DNA of 64,000 nucleotides from contig NZ_CP166850.1 in NCBI RefSeq assembly GCF_041346945.1, positions 372,001 through 436,000 of the forward strand. The letters are read 5' to 3'. Origin of the DNA: Amycolatopsis sp. cg9 (lineage in GTDB: Bacteria; Actinomycetota; Actinomycetes; Mycobacteriales; Pseudonocardiaceae). Position 1 is the first letter of the stretch. Each line of letters starts with the position of its first letter. The translations under genes were made by a program, and so were the position numbers. This document shows positions 58,801 through 64,000 of this stretch, piece by piece. The notes under the pieces are model-generated. The model was given only the letters and a program-made list of their open reading frames with translations, was not told the DNA's origin and ran no database searches.

Positions 58801-61492
58801 GCGACCGCGCCGAAAGGAGTCCGGTGCAGAGGAAGCCGTCGCCGTCGGCCAGCGCCAGCGCGGCCCCCAGCAGCGGGTGGTCGGGGTGGGTGAGCCCGGC
58901 GGCGGTGACGTCCCCGGTCGCGGCCGGCGCGGCCAGCCAGAACCGCTCGTGCTCGAACGGGTAGTGCGGCAGCGAAAGGCGTCGCGCGCCGCCGAAGAAC
59001 GCCGGCCAGTCGACGGCCGTGCCGCGGACGTGCAGGGTGCTCAGGCCGCGGATCAGCGTGTCGGCCTCGGGCCGGTCGGCGCGCAGCAGCGGGACGGCGC
59101 CGTCGGTGAGCGGGGCGAGGACCGCGGCCGGGCCCAGCTCGGCGAAGACGGTGACGCCCTGGGCGCGCAGCCGCTCGACGCCGTCGTGGAACCGGACCGG
59201 CTGCCGGACCTGGCGGACCCAGTAGCCCGCGTCCCACGGCGCGTCGTCCGCCACAGTGGACACCAGCGGGATCGCCGGCGCGGCGTACGAGAGCCGGTCG
59301 AGGACCGTGCGGAACTCGGCGAGCATCGGCTCCATCAGCGCCGAGTGGAAGGCGTGGCTGGTCTTGAGCCGCTTGGTCTTCGCGAACTTCGCCGCGAACT
59401 CGGCGACCGCGGATTCTTCACCGGACAGCACCACCGAGTCCGGGCCGTTGACCGCGGCCAGCGAAACACCCTCCGGCAGCTGGATGTCCTTTTCGGACGC
59501 CTGGACGGCGATCATCGCGCCGCCTTCCGGCAGGGCCTGCATCAGCCGGCCCCGCGCGGCCACGAGCGTGCACGCGTCTTCGAGGGAGAGCACGCCGGCG
59601 ACGTGCGCGGCCGCGATCTCGCCGACCGAGTGGCCGAGGAGCAGGTCGGGCCGAACGCCCCAGGACTCCAGCAGCCGGTACAGCGCGACTTCGAGCGCGA
59701 AGATGGCCTGTTGGGCAATCTCCGTCTCCGCCGAGCCCGACAGTTCCCGCACGCGAGGGTCGAGGTGGGCGCACACGGCGTCGAACGCGGCTGCGTAGGC
59801 CGGGAAAGCCTCGTACAGCTCACGGCCCATCCCGGCCCGCTGCGAACCCTGCCCGGTGAACAGGAACGCGGTCTTGCCGCCGGGTTCGCCCTGGATGACG
59901 TCGAACTCCCGCAACGCGCTCAGCAGCGCGTCCCGGTCCTCGGCGACGACGACGGCGCGGTGGTCCAGTCCGCCCCGGGTGGCCAGCGCGGCCGCCAGCT
60001 CCGGCAGCGCCGCGGCCACAGTGGACAGCCGCCTGGCCTGCTCCCGCAACGCGGACGCGGTCCGCGCGGACAGCAGCACCGGCGTGACCGGCAGTTTCGT
60101 CAGCGCCGCCGGTTCGGTTTCCGGGGCCTGCTCCAGGATCACGTGGGCGTTCGTGCCGCTCATCCCGAACGACGACACGCCCGCGCGGCGCGGCCGCCCG
60201 GTCTCGGGCCACGGCTGGGCCTCGGTGAGCAGCCGGACGTTCCCCGCCGCCCAGTCGACGTGCGGCGTCGGCTCGTCGACGTGCAGCGTCTTCGGCAGCA
60301 CGCCGTGGCGCAGGGCCTGGATCACCTTGATCACGCCGCCGACCCCGGCGGCGGACTGGGCGTGCCCGATGTTCGACTTCAGCGACCCCAGCCACAGCGG
60401 GTGCGGCCGGTCGCGGCCGTAGGTGGCCAGCACGGCCTGCGCCTCGATCGGGTCGCCCAGCCGGGTGCCGGTGCCGTGCGCCTCGACGGCGTCCACATCG
60501 GACGGGGCGAGCCGGGCCCCGGCCAGCGCGTCGCGGATCACCCGCTGCTGCGAAGGACCGTTGGGGGCGGTGAGGCCGCTGCTCGCGCCGTCCTGGTTGA
60601 CCGCGGAACCGCGGACCACGGCGAGGACGTCGCGGCCGTTGCGGCGGGCGTCGGACAGCCGCTCCAGCAGGAGCAGGCCGACGCCTTCGGCCCAGCCGGT
60701 GCCGTCCGCGGCGGCGGCGAAGGACTTGCAGCGCCCGTCCGCGGCCAGCCCGCGCTGGCGGCTGAACTCGACGAACAGCGTCGGCGACGCCAGCACCATG
60801 ACGCCGCCGGCGAGCGCGAGCGAGCACTCGCCGGCACGCAGGGCCTGCGCGGCGAGGTGCAGCGCGACCAGCGACGACGAGCACGCCGTGTCGACCGTGA
60901 CCGCCGGGCCTTCCAGACCGAACTGGTAGGCGAGCCTGCCGGAGATCACGCTGCCCGCGTTGCCGGTCAGCAGGTGGCCTTCGAGCCCTTCGGGGGCGAC
61001 GGACCAGCCGCTGCCGTAGCCGGACGAGGACGCGCCGACGAACACGCCGGTGCGGCCGCCGCGCAGGCCGGCCGGGTCGACGCCGGCGTCTTCGAACAGC
61101 GCCCACGCCGATTCGAGCAGGACGCGCTGCTGCGGGTCCATCGCGAGGGCGGCCCGCGGCGAGATGCCGAAGAAGTCCGCGTCGAACCCGGCGACGTCGT
61201 CGAGAAAGCCGCCGGTGGCGGCGGTACTCGTGCCGCGACCGTCCGGATCGGACAGTGCGGCGAGGTCCCAGCCGCGGTCGGTGGGGAACGGCGTGACGGC
61301 GTCGCGGCCGTCCCGCACGAGGTCCCACAGGTCGTCGGGCGACGCCACGCCGCCGGGGTACCGGCAGCTCATGCCGACGACGGCGATCGGCTCGGGTTCG
61401 CCGGATTCGACCTCCTGCAGGCGCGTGCGCGTCTGCTGCAGCTCGGCGGTCACCCGCCGGAGGTACTCGACCAGCCGGTCCTCGTTGGACAC
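46823..61492 (-). CDS. Modular type I PKS, modules 1-3, three malonyl DH-KR modules
   Basis: A 4889-residue protein making three successive C2 units with double bonds. The GTG at 61492 is chosen because it begins the standard docking helix ([20 protein letters not shown]) and lies 2 nt after the stop of the preceding PKS with GGGGAG about 7 nt upstream; the longer in-frame reading overlaps that gene. Module 1: KS 33, AT 537 (GHSVGE, HAFH), DH 871 ([17 protein letters not shown]), KR 1276 (LDD), ACP 1552. Module 2: KS 1613, AT 2148 (GHSVGE, HAFH), DH 2474 ([10 protein letters not shown]), KR 2875 (LDD), ACP 3158. Module 3: KS 3220, AT 3729 (GHSVGE, HAFH), DH 4062 ([17 protein letters not shown]), KR 4495 (LAD), ACP 4777. 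All KS have TACSSS. The C-terminal tail [13 protein letters not shown] is a different docking class from the others and fits the unusual N-terminus of the next PKS. Palindromic repeat in the KS2-AT2 linker. Residue positions are approximate. Confidence 0.95.
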   Translation of the reverse strand: MSNEDRLVEYLRRVTAELQQTRTRLQEVESGEPEPIAVVGMSCRYPGGVASPDDLWDLVRDGRDAVTPFPTDRGWDLAALSDPDGRGTSTAATGGFLDDVAGFDADFFGISPRAALAMDPQQRVLLESAWALFEDAGVDPAGLRGGRTGVFVGASSSGYGSGWSVAPEGLEGHLLTGNAGSVISGRLAYQFGLEGPAVTVDTACSSSLVALHLAAQALRAGECSLALAGGVMVLASPTLFVEFSRQRGLAADGRCKSFAAAADGTGWAEGVGLLLLERLSDARRNGRDVLAVVRGSAVNQDGASSGLTAPNGPSQQRVIRDALAGARLAPSDVDAVEAHGTGTRLGDPIEAQAVLATYGRDRPHPLWLGSLKSNIGHAQSAAGVGGVIKVIQALRHGVLPKTLHVDEPTPHVDWAAGNVRLLTEAQPWPETGRPRRAGVSSFGMSGTNAHVILEQAPETEPAALTKLPVTPVLLSARTASALREQARRLSTVAAALPELAAALATRGGLDHRAVVVAEDRDALLSALREFDVIQGEPGGKTAFLFTGQGSQRAGMGRELYEAFPAYAAAFDAVCAHLDPRVRELSGSAETEIAQQAIFALEVALYRLLESWGVRPDLLLGHSVGEIAAAHVAGVLSLEDACTLVAARGRLMQALPEGGAMIAVQASEKDIQLPEGVSLAAVNGPDSVVLSGEESAVAEFAAKFAKTKRLKTSHAFHSALMEPMLAEFRTVLDRLSYAAPAIPLVSTVADDAPWDAGYWVRQVRQPVRFHDGVERLRAQGVTVFAELGPAAVLAPLTDGAVPLLRADRPEADTLIRGLSTLHVRGTAVDWPAFFGGARRLSLPHYPFEHERFWLAAPAATGDVTAAGLTHPDHPLLGAALALADGDGFLCTGLLSARSHPWLADHVVLGSTLVPGTAFVELAVRAAEQAGCDGIGELTLEAPLALPDGGVEVQITVSATRTLQIYSRPAGSAFDEPWTRHATGVLTSGNRLAAGPVEWPPADAEPVEVDDLYARFGDRGFGYGPAFQGLRAAWRRGGDVFAEVELPLDNAGKFALHPALLDCALHAMALGVLPDTGAGRVPFSWAGVTVAARGRSALRVRLSATGPETITLVATDEAGEPVVAVEALTVRPVAVPRQSLFAVDWPQLPPGGTAEDIRTVVLTVDGGTDPAAVHASTTRVLAGLQDWLAAEHAPDERLVVVTRGAVMDEFTDLAGSAVWGLVRAAQAEHPGRFVLVDTDDVDGLTRFPAGEPQFAVRAGRVFVPRLTRATAPAAEFPSWETVLITGGTGALGTALARHLLERGTGRVVVAGRRGPDAPGAAALTELGAEVVACDCTDRDVVSALLGSLPGLDAVVHAAGVLDDGVLTSLTPERFEAVLRPKVDAAWLLHELVPDAHLVLFSSVAGVFGAAGQANYAAANAYLDALAAHRRAVGLPGRSIAWGAWETGMAAGRDGLSVEDGLALFDAALAADRAVSLPVRLDLAAFRGGPVPALLRGLVRTPARRARPVSSFGDRLAAAPAAERETLLLDLVRTEAAAVLGHEPGARVDATRAFGDLGFDSLTAVELRNRLAEATGLRLSSTLVFDHPGADALAAHLGAELLGTSVSEVEATVVRADEPIAIVGMSCRYPGGVGSPDDLWRLVAEGRDGIGEFPDDRGWTVEHSTDPERPGTTTTREGGFLYDAAEFDAAFFGISPREALAMDPQQRLLLETSWEAFEHAGIAPDSLRGSRTGVFAGLMYHDYGARLTTAPADVEGFLGIGNSGSVLSGRIAYSFGLEGPAVTVDTACSSSLVALHLAGQALRSGECSLALAGGVTVMATPATFVEFSRQRGLAPDGRCKSFAAAADGTGWGEGAGVLVLERLSDARRNGHRVLAVVRGSAVNSDGASNGLTAPNGPSQQRVIRAALATAGLTPSDVDAVEAHGTGTRLGDPIEAQAVLATYGQDRAEPLWLGSIKSNLGHTQAAAGVAGVIKVVQALRHGMLPKTLHVDEPTPHVDWTGGEVRLLTEAVPWPASGRPRRAGVSSFGISGTNAHVILEEPERPNVAFGASDAPNATLGASSAPNATLGRSGTAVPWVLSAKSPSALREQARRLLAAPEQPVEAVGRTLATGRAVLEHRAAVVGADRAELLRGLEAVAAGSSAPGVHVGQPVSGKVAFLFTGQGSQRAGMGRELYEAFPVYAAAFDAACAYLDPRVKELSGAPDTDLAQQGIFAVEVALSRLLESWGLRPDVVVGHSVGEIAAAHVAGVLSLEDAATLVAARGRLMQALPEGGVMVAVQASEQDIHLPEGVSLAAVNGPDSVVLSGVEAAVTEYAAKFEKTKRLNTSHAFHSALMEPMLVEFAAAIDGLTVAEPVIPWVSTVESGPDYWVRQVRECVRFADAVKATNASTFVEIGPDAVLSAMVDGAIPVLRKGHGEVRTALTALARLHVRGVSPRWSAVFAEATPVELPGYAFEHNRYWLDAGPAAGDVTALGQSAPGHPLLGAAVELPDAGTVFTGSLSARSTPWLAEHEVLGTPLLPGAAFAELALRAGAELGCPVVEELTLGAPLVLRGDVALRVAVGADRAVTIHSRPSDADTWTLHATGKVSEAAPEAEDLTEWPPSGAVAVDDLYDRAAEQGFGYGPAFQGLRAAWRDGETVYAEVALPAGYAPEEYGLHPALLDAALHGLGLGGFVDGPHLPFSWTGVSLTASGAAALRVRIRRAGQDAVALTLADETGRAVASVRSLALRPVSAAQVTPAQSLYRLDWVPADAVAPVPVVAVEWEPCGLAEAVTNALELVRNWLADERSAAARLVVVTRGAVATRPGEDVTDLAAAAARGLLRTAQQEHPGRFVLADLGPDDDLPALPDEPEAAVRNGRVLVPRLARADVAGDPVTIADPHGTVLVTGGTGALGAAVARRLAEQGTGHLVLTSRRGLDAPGAKDLAAELEAAGAKVTVAACDVADRDALADLLSGLTPTAVVHAAGVLDDGLLDAQDAARLAAVLGPKADAARHLHELVPGAHLVLFSSVAGAFGSAGQAGYAAANAYLDALAAHRAAHGLPGRSLAWGPWLDGGMAAELAAAERRRIERSGLRPIDTETGLALFDTTFAHAEPVLWPVLLDHAGLRAQGEHLPPILRGLVRVPVRRATSAPRTDNLLEVVRAEAAAVLGHASAAAVEPGQAFSDLGFDSLTAVELRNRLDTVTGLRLAATVVFDYATPAALAEHLEAELTGVRADAAAPVVAAVDEPVAIVGMSCRYPGGIGSPDDLWRLVLDGRDGIGEFPADRGWDVEYDPDPERTGTTYTREGGFLYDAAEFDAAFFGISPREALAMDPQQRLLLETSWEAFESAGIDPGALRGSRTGVFAGQMYHDYGARLTSVPEGVEGFVGIGNSGSVLSGRVAYSFGLEGPAVTVDTACSSSLVTLHLAAQALRSGECSLALAGGVTVMATPATFVEFSRQRGLAPDGRCKPFAAAADGTGWSEGVGVLVLERLSDAQRNGHQVLAVVRGSAVNSDGASNGLTAPNGPSQQRVIRAALAAAGLAPSDVDVVEAHGTGTRLGDPIEAQAVLATYGQERETPLWLGSIKSNLGHTQAAAGVAGVIKMVQALRHGVLPKTLHVDEPTPHVDWTTGAVRLLTEPVEWPAGIRRAAVSSFGISGTNAHVILEAGPAPAEVEVPVHPCPPVVLTAKSPAALREQATRLRAHLAGHPLPAVAHALVTTRAQHAHRAVVVGDVPAGLAALGRGEPGVVTGSVVPDGRTAFLFTGQGSQRPGMGRELYEAFPVYADAFDAVCAHLDPRLGDFLGSSETEFAQQAIFALEVALFRLLEAWGVRPDVVVGHSVGEIAAAHVAGILTLEDAATLVAARGRLMQALPAGGVMIAVQASEEDLQLPEGVSLAAVNGPDSVVLSGEEAAVTEYAAAFATTKRLNTSHAFHSALMEPMLDELRAVVEGLTFAEPVIPIVSTVEDGDPTTAEHWVRQVREPVRFHDALRATGATDFLELGPDGVLTALVDDGEAVPAMRAGHPEVETLLTALARRYVRGRAVDWAAGFGPGGGHVALPSYAFQRERFWLAAAPSGDVASAGLAATGHPLLAAIVPLAEEDGVLGTARLSPRTHPWLADHTVGGTTLLPGTALLELVLRTAAEAGCAVVTELTLEAPLVVPDQGVQVQVTVGAPEAGARPVRVHARRDATEPWTRHAEGTVAEGAKPVVALTEWPPAGAEPVAVGDVYPRFAEAGFGYGPAFQGLRAAWVHDEELFAEVGLSDVPAGFLLHPALFDAALHTAALRGDGTAQLPFAWTGVHLAATGATSLRVRLTPVPEGFALALADGTGAPVGVVDALALRPFSAEGLGVRDAMFRVDWVPATGTPLTRCAVLGDDPGLVTALEQSGAEVVARDSAEVAYLPVPRAAGAVPEAVRETVTSVLATVREWVAGDGPRLVVVTRGAVATRPGEDVWDLAAAAVWGLLRSAQAEHPDRFALLDLDGPAAVPVLTGEPQAALRDGALLVPRLARVRPTDGEAPAVAGKVLVTGGTGALGAAVARHLATRGAGHLVLVSRRGEAAPGAGELAAELRELGADVTLAACDLADRDAVAALFAEHPVTAVVHAAGVLADGVVETLTPKQVETVLQAKADAAWHLHELAGDVTEFVLFSSAAGTLGTPGQANYAAANAFLDALAAHRRAAGLPAQSLAWGLWADGMGDGERRGGVTALSTEDGLALLDAARADGGATLVPMRLDLTVRGEVPALLRGLVRAPARTAAPARLRERLAAVPEAGRLEVLVGFVRAHVAAVLGHADPDAVPARQAFRDLGFDSLTAVELRNRIGAETGLRLPPTLVFSYPDATALATHLEAELHVEPAEPDLAAVLAAIPVDRLREAGLLDALLRLADPDAGPAEPAEASIDAMDVDDLVSLALDLP
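54300..54408 (-). repeat. 109-nt tract in AT2 identical to AT9
   Basis: Partner of 21965-22073. The two AT domains lie over 32 kb apart in different genes yet share this stretch without a mismatch. Confidence 0.95.
55294..55380 (-). repeat. Palindromic repeat in the KS2-AT2 linker
   Basis: Includes the same 47-nt near-perfect palindrome (55329-55375) as module 9. In frame it reads [20 protein letters not shown] plus NATLG. Confidence 0.93.
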
Positions 61493-61494
61493 CG

Positions 61495-64000
61495 TCAGCT
61501 CCCCAGTGCGTTGTCGATGAAGTCGAAGAGGTCGTCCGCGGACGCCGTGGCGAGGCGGTCCGGGACGGTGGCGGCCCGCGCGGTGCCGGACCACTTGGCC
61601 AGCAGCGTCCGGAGCCTGCCGTGCACGGCCGCCAGGCCGGCGTCGTCGAGCTCGGCGGCCAGCAGCCGCGCCTCCAGGCCGTCCACTTCGGACAGCAGGC
61701 GGTCCGCGTCCGGCTCGGCGCCGGTCAACTGGCCGCGCAGGTGCGCCGCGAGCTCGGCGGGTGACGCGTGGTCGAAGACCAGCGTCGACGGCAGCCGCAA
61801 CCCGGTCGCGGTGGCGAGCCGGTTGCGCAGCTCGACCGCGGTCAGCGAGTCGAACCCGACGTCCAGGAACCCGCGGCCGGGGTCGACGCCGGTGGCGTCG
61901 GCGTGCCCGAGCACGGCGGCCATCGCCTCGCGGACCAGGTCGAGCACGACCCCGTCCTGCTCGGCCGGTGTCCGCCCGTGCAGCCGCCGCACCAGCCCGG
62001 CGGCGTCGGACGGCATCGCCGTGCGCCGCGGCCGCGCCCGGACGAGCCCGCGCAGCAGCGGCGGGACGTCGTCGCCGCGCAGGGCCGCCGGGTCGAGCCG
62101 CATCGGGACGAGCAGGCTCGCCGCGTCGCCGGCCGCCGCGTCGAACAGGCTCAAGCCGTCCTCCGTGGACAGTGGCAGCAGTCCGGACCGGCTCATCCGC
62201 TGCCGGTCGGTCTCGGCGAGCTCGCCCGCCATACCGGTTTCCCAAGCGCCCCAGGCGATCGAGACGGCGGGCAGTCCCGCGGCCCGGCGGTGCGCCGCCA
62301 GCGCGTCGAGGTAGGAGTTGGCGGCCGCGTACCCGCCCTGGCCGGCGGTGCCCGCGAGCCCGGACACCGAGGAGAACAGCACGAAGGCGGCGAGGTCGGC
62401 GTCGCGGGTCAGCTCGTGCAGGTGCCGCGCGCCGTCGGCCTTGGGTGCCAGGACTTCGGCGAGATCGTCCTCGGTGAGCCGGTCGACGGTGGCGTCGGCC
62501 AGCACCCCGGCGGCGTGCACGACCGCGGTGAGCGGCAGCGCCTCGACCAGCTCGGCCACGGCATCCCGATCAGCGACGTCGCAGGCGGCGACCGTCACCT
62601 CGGGCAGCTCGGCCACGAGCTCCTTCGCACCGGGCGCCTCGATCCCGCGCCGCCCGGCGAGCACGACGTGCTTGGCGCCGTTGCGGACGAGGTGCCGGGC
62701 CAGCGCGGCCCCGAGCGCGCCGGTGCCGCCGGTGATCAGGATCGCGCCGTCCGGGTCGAGGGCGCGCGGGACGGTCAGGGCGAGCTTCCCGACGTGCTTC
62801 GCCTGGCTCAGGTAACGCAGGGCGTCCGGGGCGTGCCGGACGTCCCACGCGCGCACCGGCAGCGGCCGCAGGTGACCGGCCGCGAACAGCTCGAGGACCT
62901 CGGTGAACATCCGGCCGAGCCGCTCTGCTCCGGCTTCGGCGAGGTCGAAGGCCCGGTAGCCGGGCGCCTCGCGGAGGTCGGTCTTGCCCATCTCGAGGAA
63001 CCGGCCGCCGTCGGCGAGGAGCCTCTGGGAGGCGTCGATGAACTCGCCGGTCAGCGAGTTGAGGACGACGTCCACCCGGGGGAAGCGCTCGGCGAACTCC
63101 AGGGTGCGCGAAGAAGCCAGGTGGGCGGAGTCGAGGTCGACGGCGGCGTGCTTGCCGGGACTGGCGGTGCCGTACACCTCGGCCCCGAGGTACCGCGCCA
63201 CCTGCACGGCGGCCATCCCGACCCCACCGGCGGCCGCGTGCACGAGCACGGACTCACCGGGCTTGAGCTCGGCGAGCTCGACGAGCCCGTAGTAGGCGGT
63301 GAGGAAGGCGACAGGAGTGGTCGCGGCCTGGGCGACCGTCCACCCGGCGGGAACCGGCTTGAGGAGTCGGTGGTCGGTGGTCGCGTGGGTGGCGAAGGTG
63401 CCGGGGAAGAGACCGAAGACGCGATCACCGGGGCGGAAGGCGGTGACGCCGGGCCCGATGTGGGTGACGACGCCGGCGGCTTCCTGCCCGAGCGGGACGG
63501 GCCCGCCTGGGTACCGGCCGAGGACGTTGAGGAGATCCCGGAAGTTGACACCCGCGGCCCGGACGGCGACGCGCACTTCACCGGGAGCGAGCGGGCGACG
63601 CGAAGTGGCATCGCCATCCACGGCGAGCGAGCCCGCCGCTTCGGCCTCGGCACCAAGCGACGATGCCGAGCCACCCGAGGCGGCATCGCCATCCACGGCG
63701 AGCGAGCCCGCGGGCCCGGCCACCGCACCCGCGCCGAGAGGCGCGGACGAGCGCCGCAAGTCCGCATCCTCGCCCGCGGCGAGCGAGACCGCCGCGAGGC
63801 CGTCCACCGTGCCGGGCTCGGTCACCACCAGCTGCCACTCACCCTCTGGCAGCTCGATCCCGCCCAGCGTTCCGCGTGCGATGCGGGGCACCAGGATCCG
63901 GCCCGCGCGCACCGCCAGCTCCGGCTCGCCCTCGGGCAACGCCGGCGCCGGAGCGCCCTCGTCCAGGTCCACCAAGCGGAAGCGGCCCGGGTGCTCCGAG
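61495..64000 (-). CDS. Modular type I PKS, 3' part only (ER-KR-ACP, docking domain)
   Basis: The reading frame is open to the right edge (SEHPGRFRL precedes the visible VDLDEG), so the gene begins outside the window and the internal Met codons are not starts. Visible in order: end of the KR structural subdomain (about 64000-63870), ER (about 63590-62780; [16 protein letters not shown], and the NADPH motif [16 protein letters not shown]), KR catalytic half (about 62755-62200; [16 protein letters not shown] in the LDD region, active Tyr and Asn in YAAAN), ACP (about 61880; VGFDSL) and a C-terminal docking tail [13 protein letters not shown]. With a DH upstream, this last module would fully reduce its beta-carbon. 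A low-complexity insert with a 30-nt direct repeat precedes the ER. The TGA at 61497-61495 is 2 nt before the next gene's GTG, so translation is probably coupled. Confidence 0.93.
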   Translation of the reverse strand, partial: SEHPGRFRLVDLDEGAPAPALPEGEPELAVRAGRILVPRIARGTLGGIELPEGEWQLVVTEPGTVDGLAAVSLAAGEDADLRRSSAPLGAGAVAGPAGSLAVDGDAASGGSASSLGAEAEAAGSLAVDGDATSRRPLAPGEVRVAVRAAGVNFRDLLNVLGRYPGGPVPLGQEAAGVVTHIGPGVTAFRPGDRVFGLFPGTFATHATTDHRLLKPVPAGWTVAQAATTPVAFLTAYYGLVELAELKPGESVLVHAAAGGVGMAAVQVARYLGAEVYGTASPGKHAAVDLDSAHLASSRTLEFAERFPRVDVVLNSLTGEFIDASQRLLADGGRFLEMGKTDLREAPGYRAFDLAEAGAERLGRMFTEVLELFAAGHLRPLPVRAWDVRHAPDALRYLSQAKHVGKLALTVPRALDPDGAILITGGTGALGAALARHLVRNGAKHVVLAGRRGIEAPGAKELVAELPEVTVAACDVADRDAVAELVEALPLTAVVHAAGVLADATVDRLTEDDLAEVLAPKADGARHLHELTRDADLAAFVLFSSVSGLAGTAGQGGYAAANSYLDALAAHRRAAGLPAVSIAWGAWETGMAGELAETDRQRMSRSGLLPLSTEDGLSLFDAAAGDAASLLVPMRLDPAALRGDDVPPLLRGLVRARPRRTAMPSDAAGLVRRLHGRTPAEQDGVVLDLVREAMAAVLGHADATGVDPGRGFLDVGFDSLTAVELRNRLATATGLRLPSTLVFDHASPAELAAHLRGQLTGAEPDADRLLSEVDGLEARLLAAELDDAGLAAVHGRLRTLLAKWSGTARAATVPDRLATASADDLFDFIDNALGS
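63607..63711 (-). repeat. 30-nt direct repeat in a low-complexity insert before the ER domain
   Basis: Two identical 30-nt copies (63607-63636 and 63682-63711) lie 75 nt apart, exactly 25 codons, each encoding [11 protein letters not shown] small inverted repeat (CTCGGCA/TGCCGAG) lies between them. They fall in the linker just upstream of the ER beta-barrel, adding a Gly/Ala/Ser-rich stretch. Confidence 0.85.

Noticed and set aside
61493..62245. Longer N-terminus for the modules 1-3 PKS
   Set aside because: The extra frame overlaps the preceding PKS gene out of phase and lacks domain sequence. The standard docking helix begins at the GTG at 61492.

Overview
The window is a stretch of very GC-rich actinobacterial chromosome. 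Codon use, modular type I polyketide synthase (PKS) architecture, GTG starts with 4-nt GTGA overlaps and short palindromic repeats encoding peptides such as [15 protein letters not shown] all suggest an Amycolatopsis-like pseudonocardial genome. The genus is inferred; no 16S or ribosomal gene is present. Every convincing gene lies on the minus strand, so transcription runs from position 64000 towards position 1.

Layout in transcription order. (1) 64000-61495: the 3' end of a PKS gene whose 5' part lies outside the window (ER-KR-ACP-docking). (2) 61492-46823: a three-module PKS, each module KS-AT(malonyl)-DH-KR-ACP. (3) 46793-32682: a three-module PKS, all methylmalonyl, one DH-KR module followed by two KR-only modules. 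(4) 32657-27378: a one-module PKS (methylmalonyl, DH-KR). (5) 27354-19105: a two-module PKS, one bare KS-AT-ACP module (ketone kept) and one malonyl DH-KR module. (6) 19060-8180: a two-module PKS ending in a thioesterase, so this is the end of the assembly line. (7) 8159-4490: three overlapping cytochrome P450 genes. (8) 4493-3750: a discrete type II editing thioesterase. A perfect 15-bp hairpin at 3710-3744 closes this operon. Beyond it are two tandem secreted PKD-type paralogues (3574-2087, 2068-614), a 458-bp intergenic region with repeats, hairpins and a TTGACA promoter candidate, and the first 51 codons of a probable nitrate-sensing-type histidine kinase (155-1, cut by the window edge).

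The genes work together as follows. The 11 complete modules, numbered 1-11 from position 61492, extend a chain arriving from the upstream PKS. Read colinearly with TE release at C1, they predict a 2-methyl-2,4,6-trienoate end, a C9 ketone, a 10-methyl-10-ene (doubtful because DH7 carries a motif change), 12,14-dimethyl-13,15-diol carbons, and a 16-methyl-16,18,20,22-tetraene, preceded by a fully reduced unit if the upstream module also has a working DH. P450s would oxidise the released polyene (macrolactone or linear acid), and the type II TE would clear mis-primed carrier proteins. No sugar, starter-unit, transport or regulatory genes are visible, so much of the cluster lies beyond 64000. I do not recognise the product.

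The most unusual signal is a family of near-perfect palindromes (47 nt; 30-nt sub-unit). They sit in frame, at the same KS-AT linker position, in six of the eleven complete modules, and one copy also sits in non-coding DNA after an unrelated gene. Two further, different insertion-like repeats interrupt KR11 and the ER domain. AT2 and AT9 share a 109-nt identical tract and a 78-nt identical tract covering this repeat, consistent with recent gene conversion between modules.
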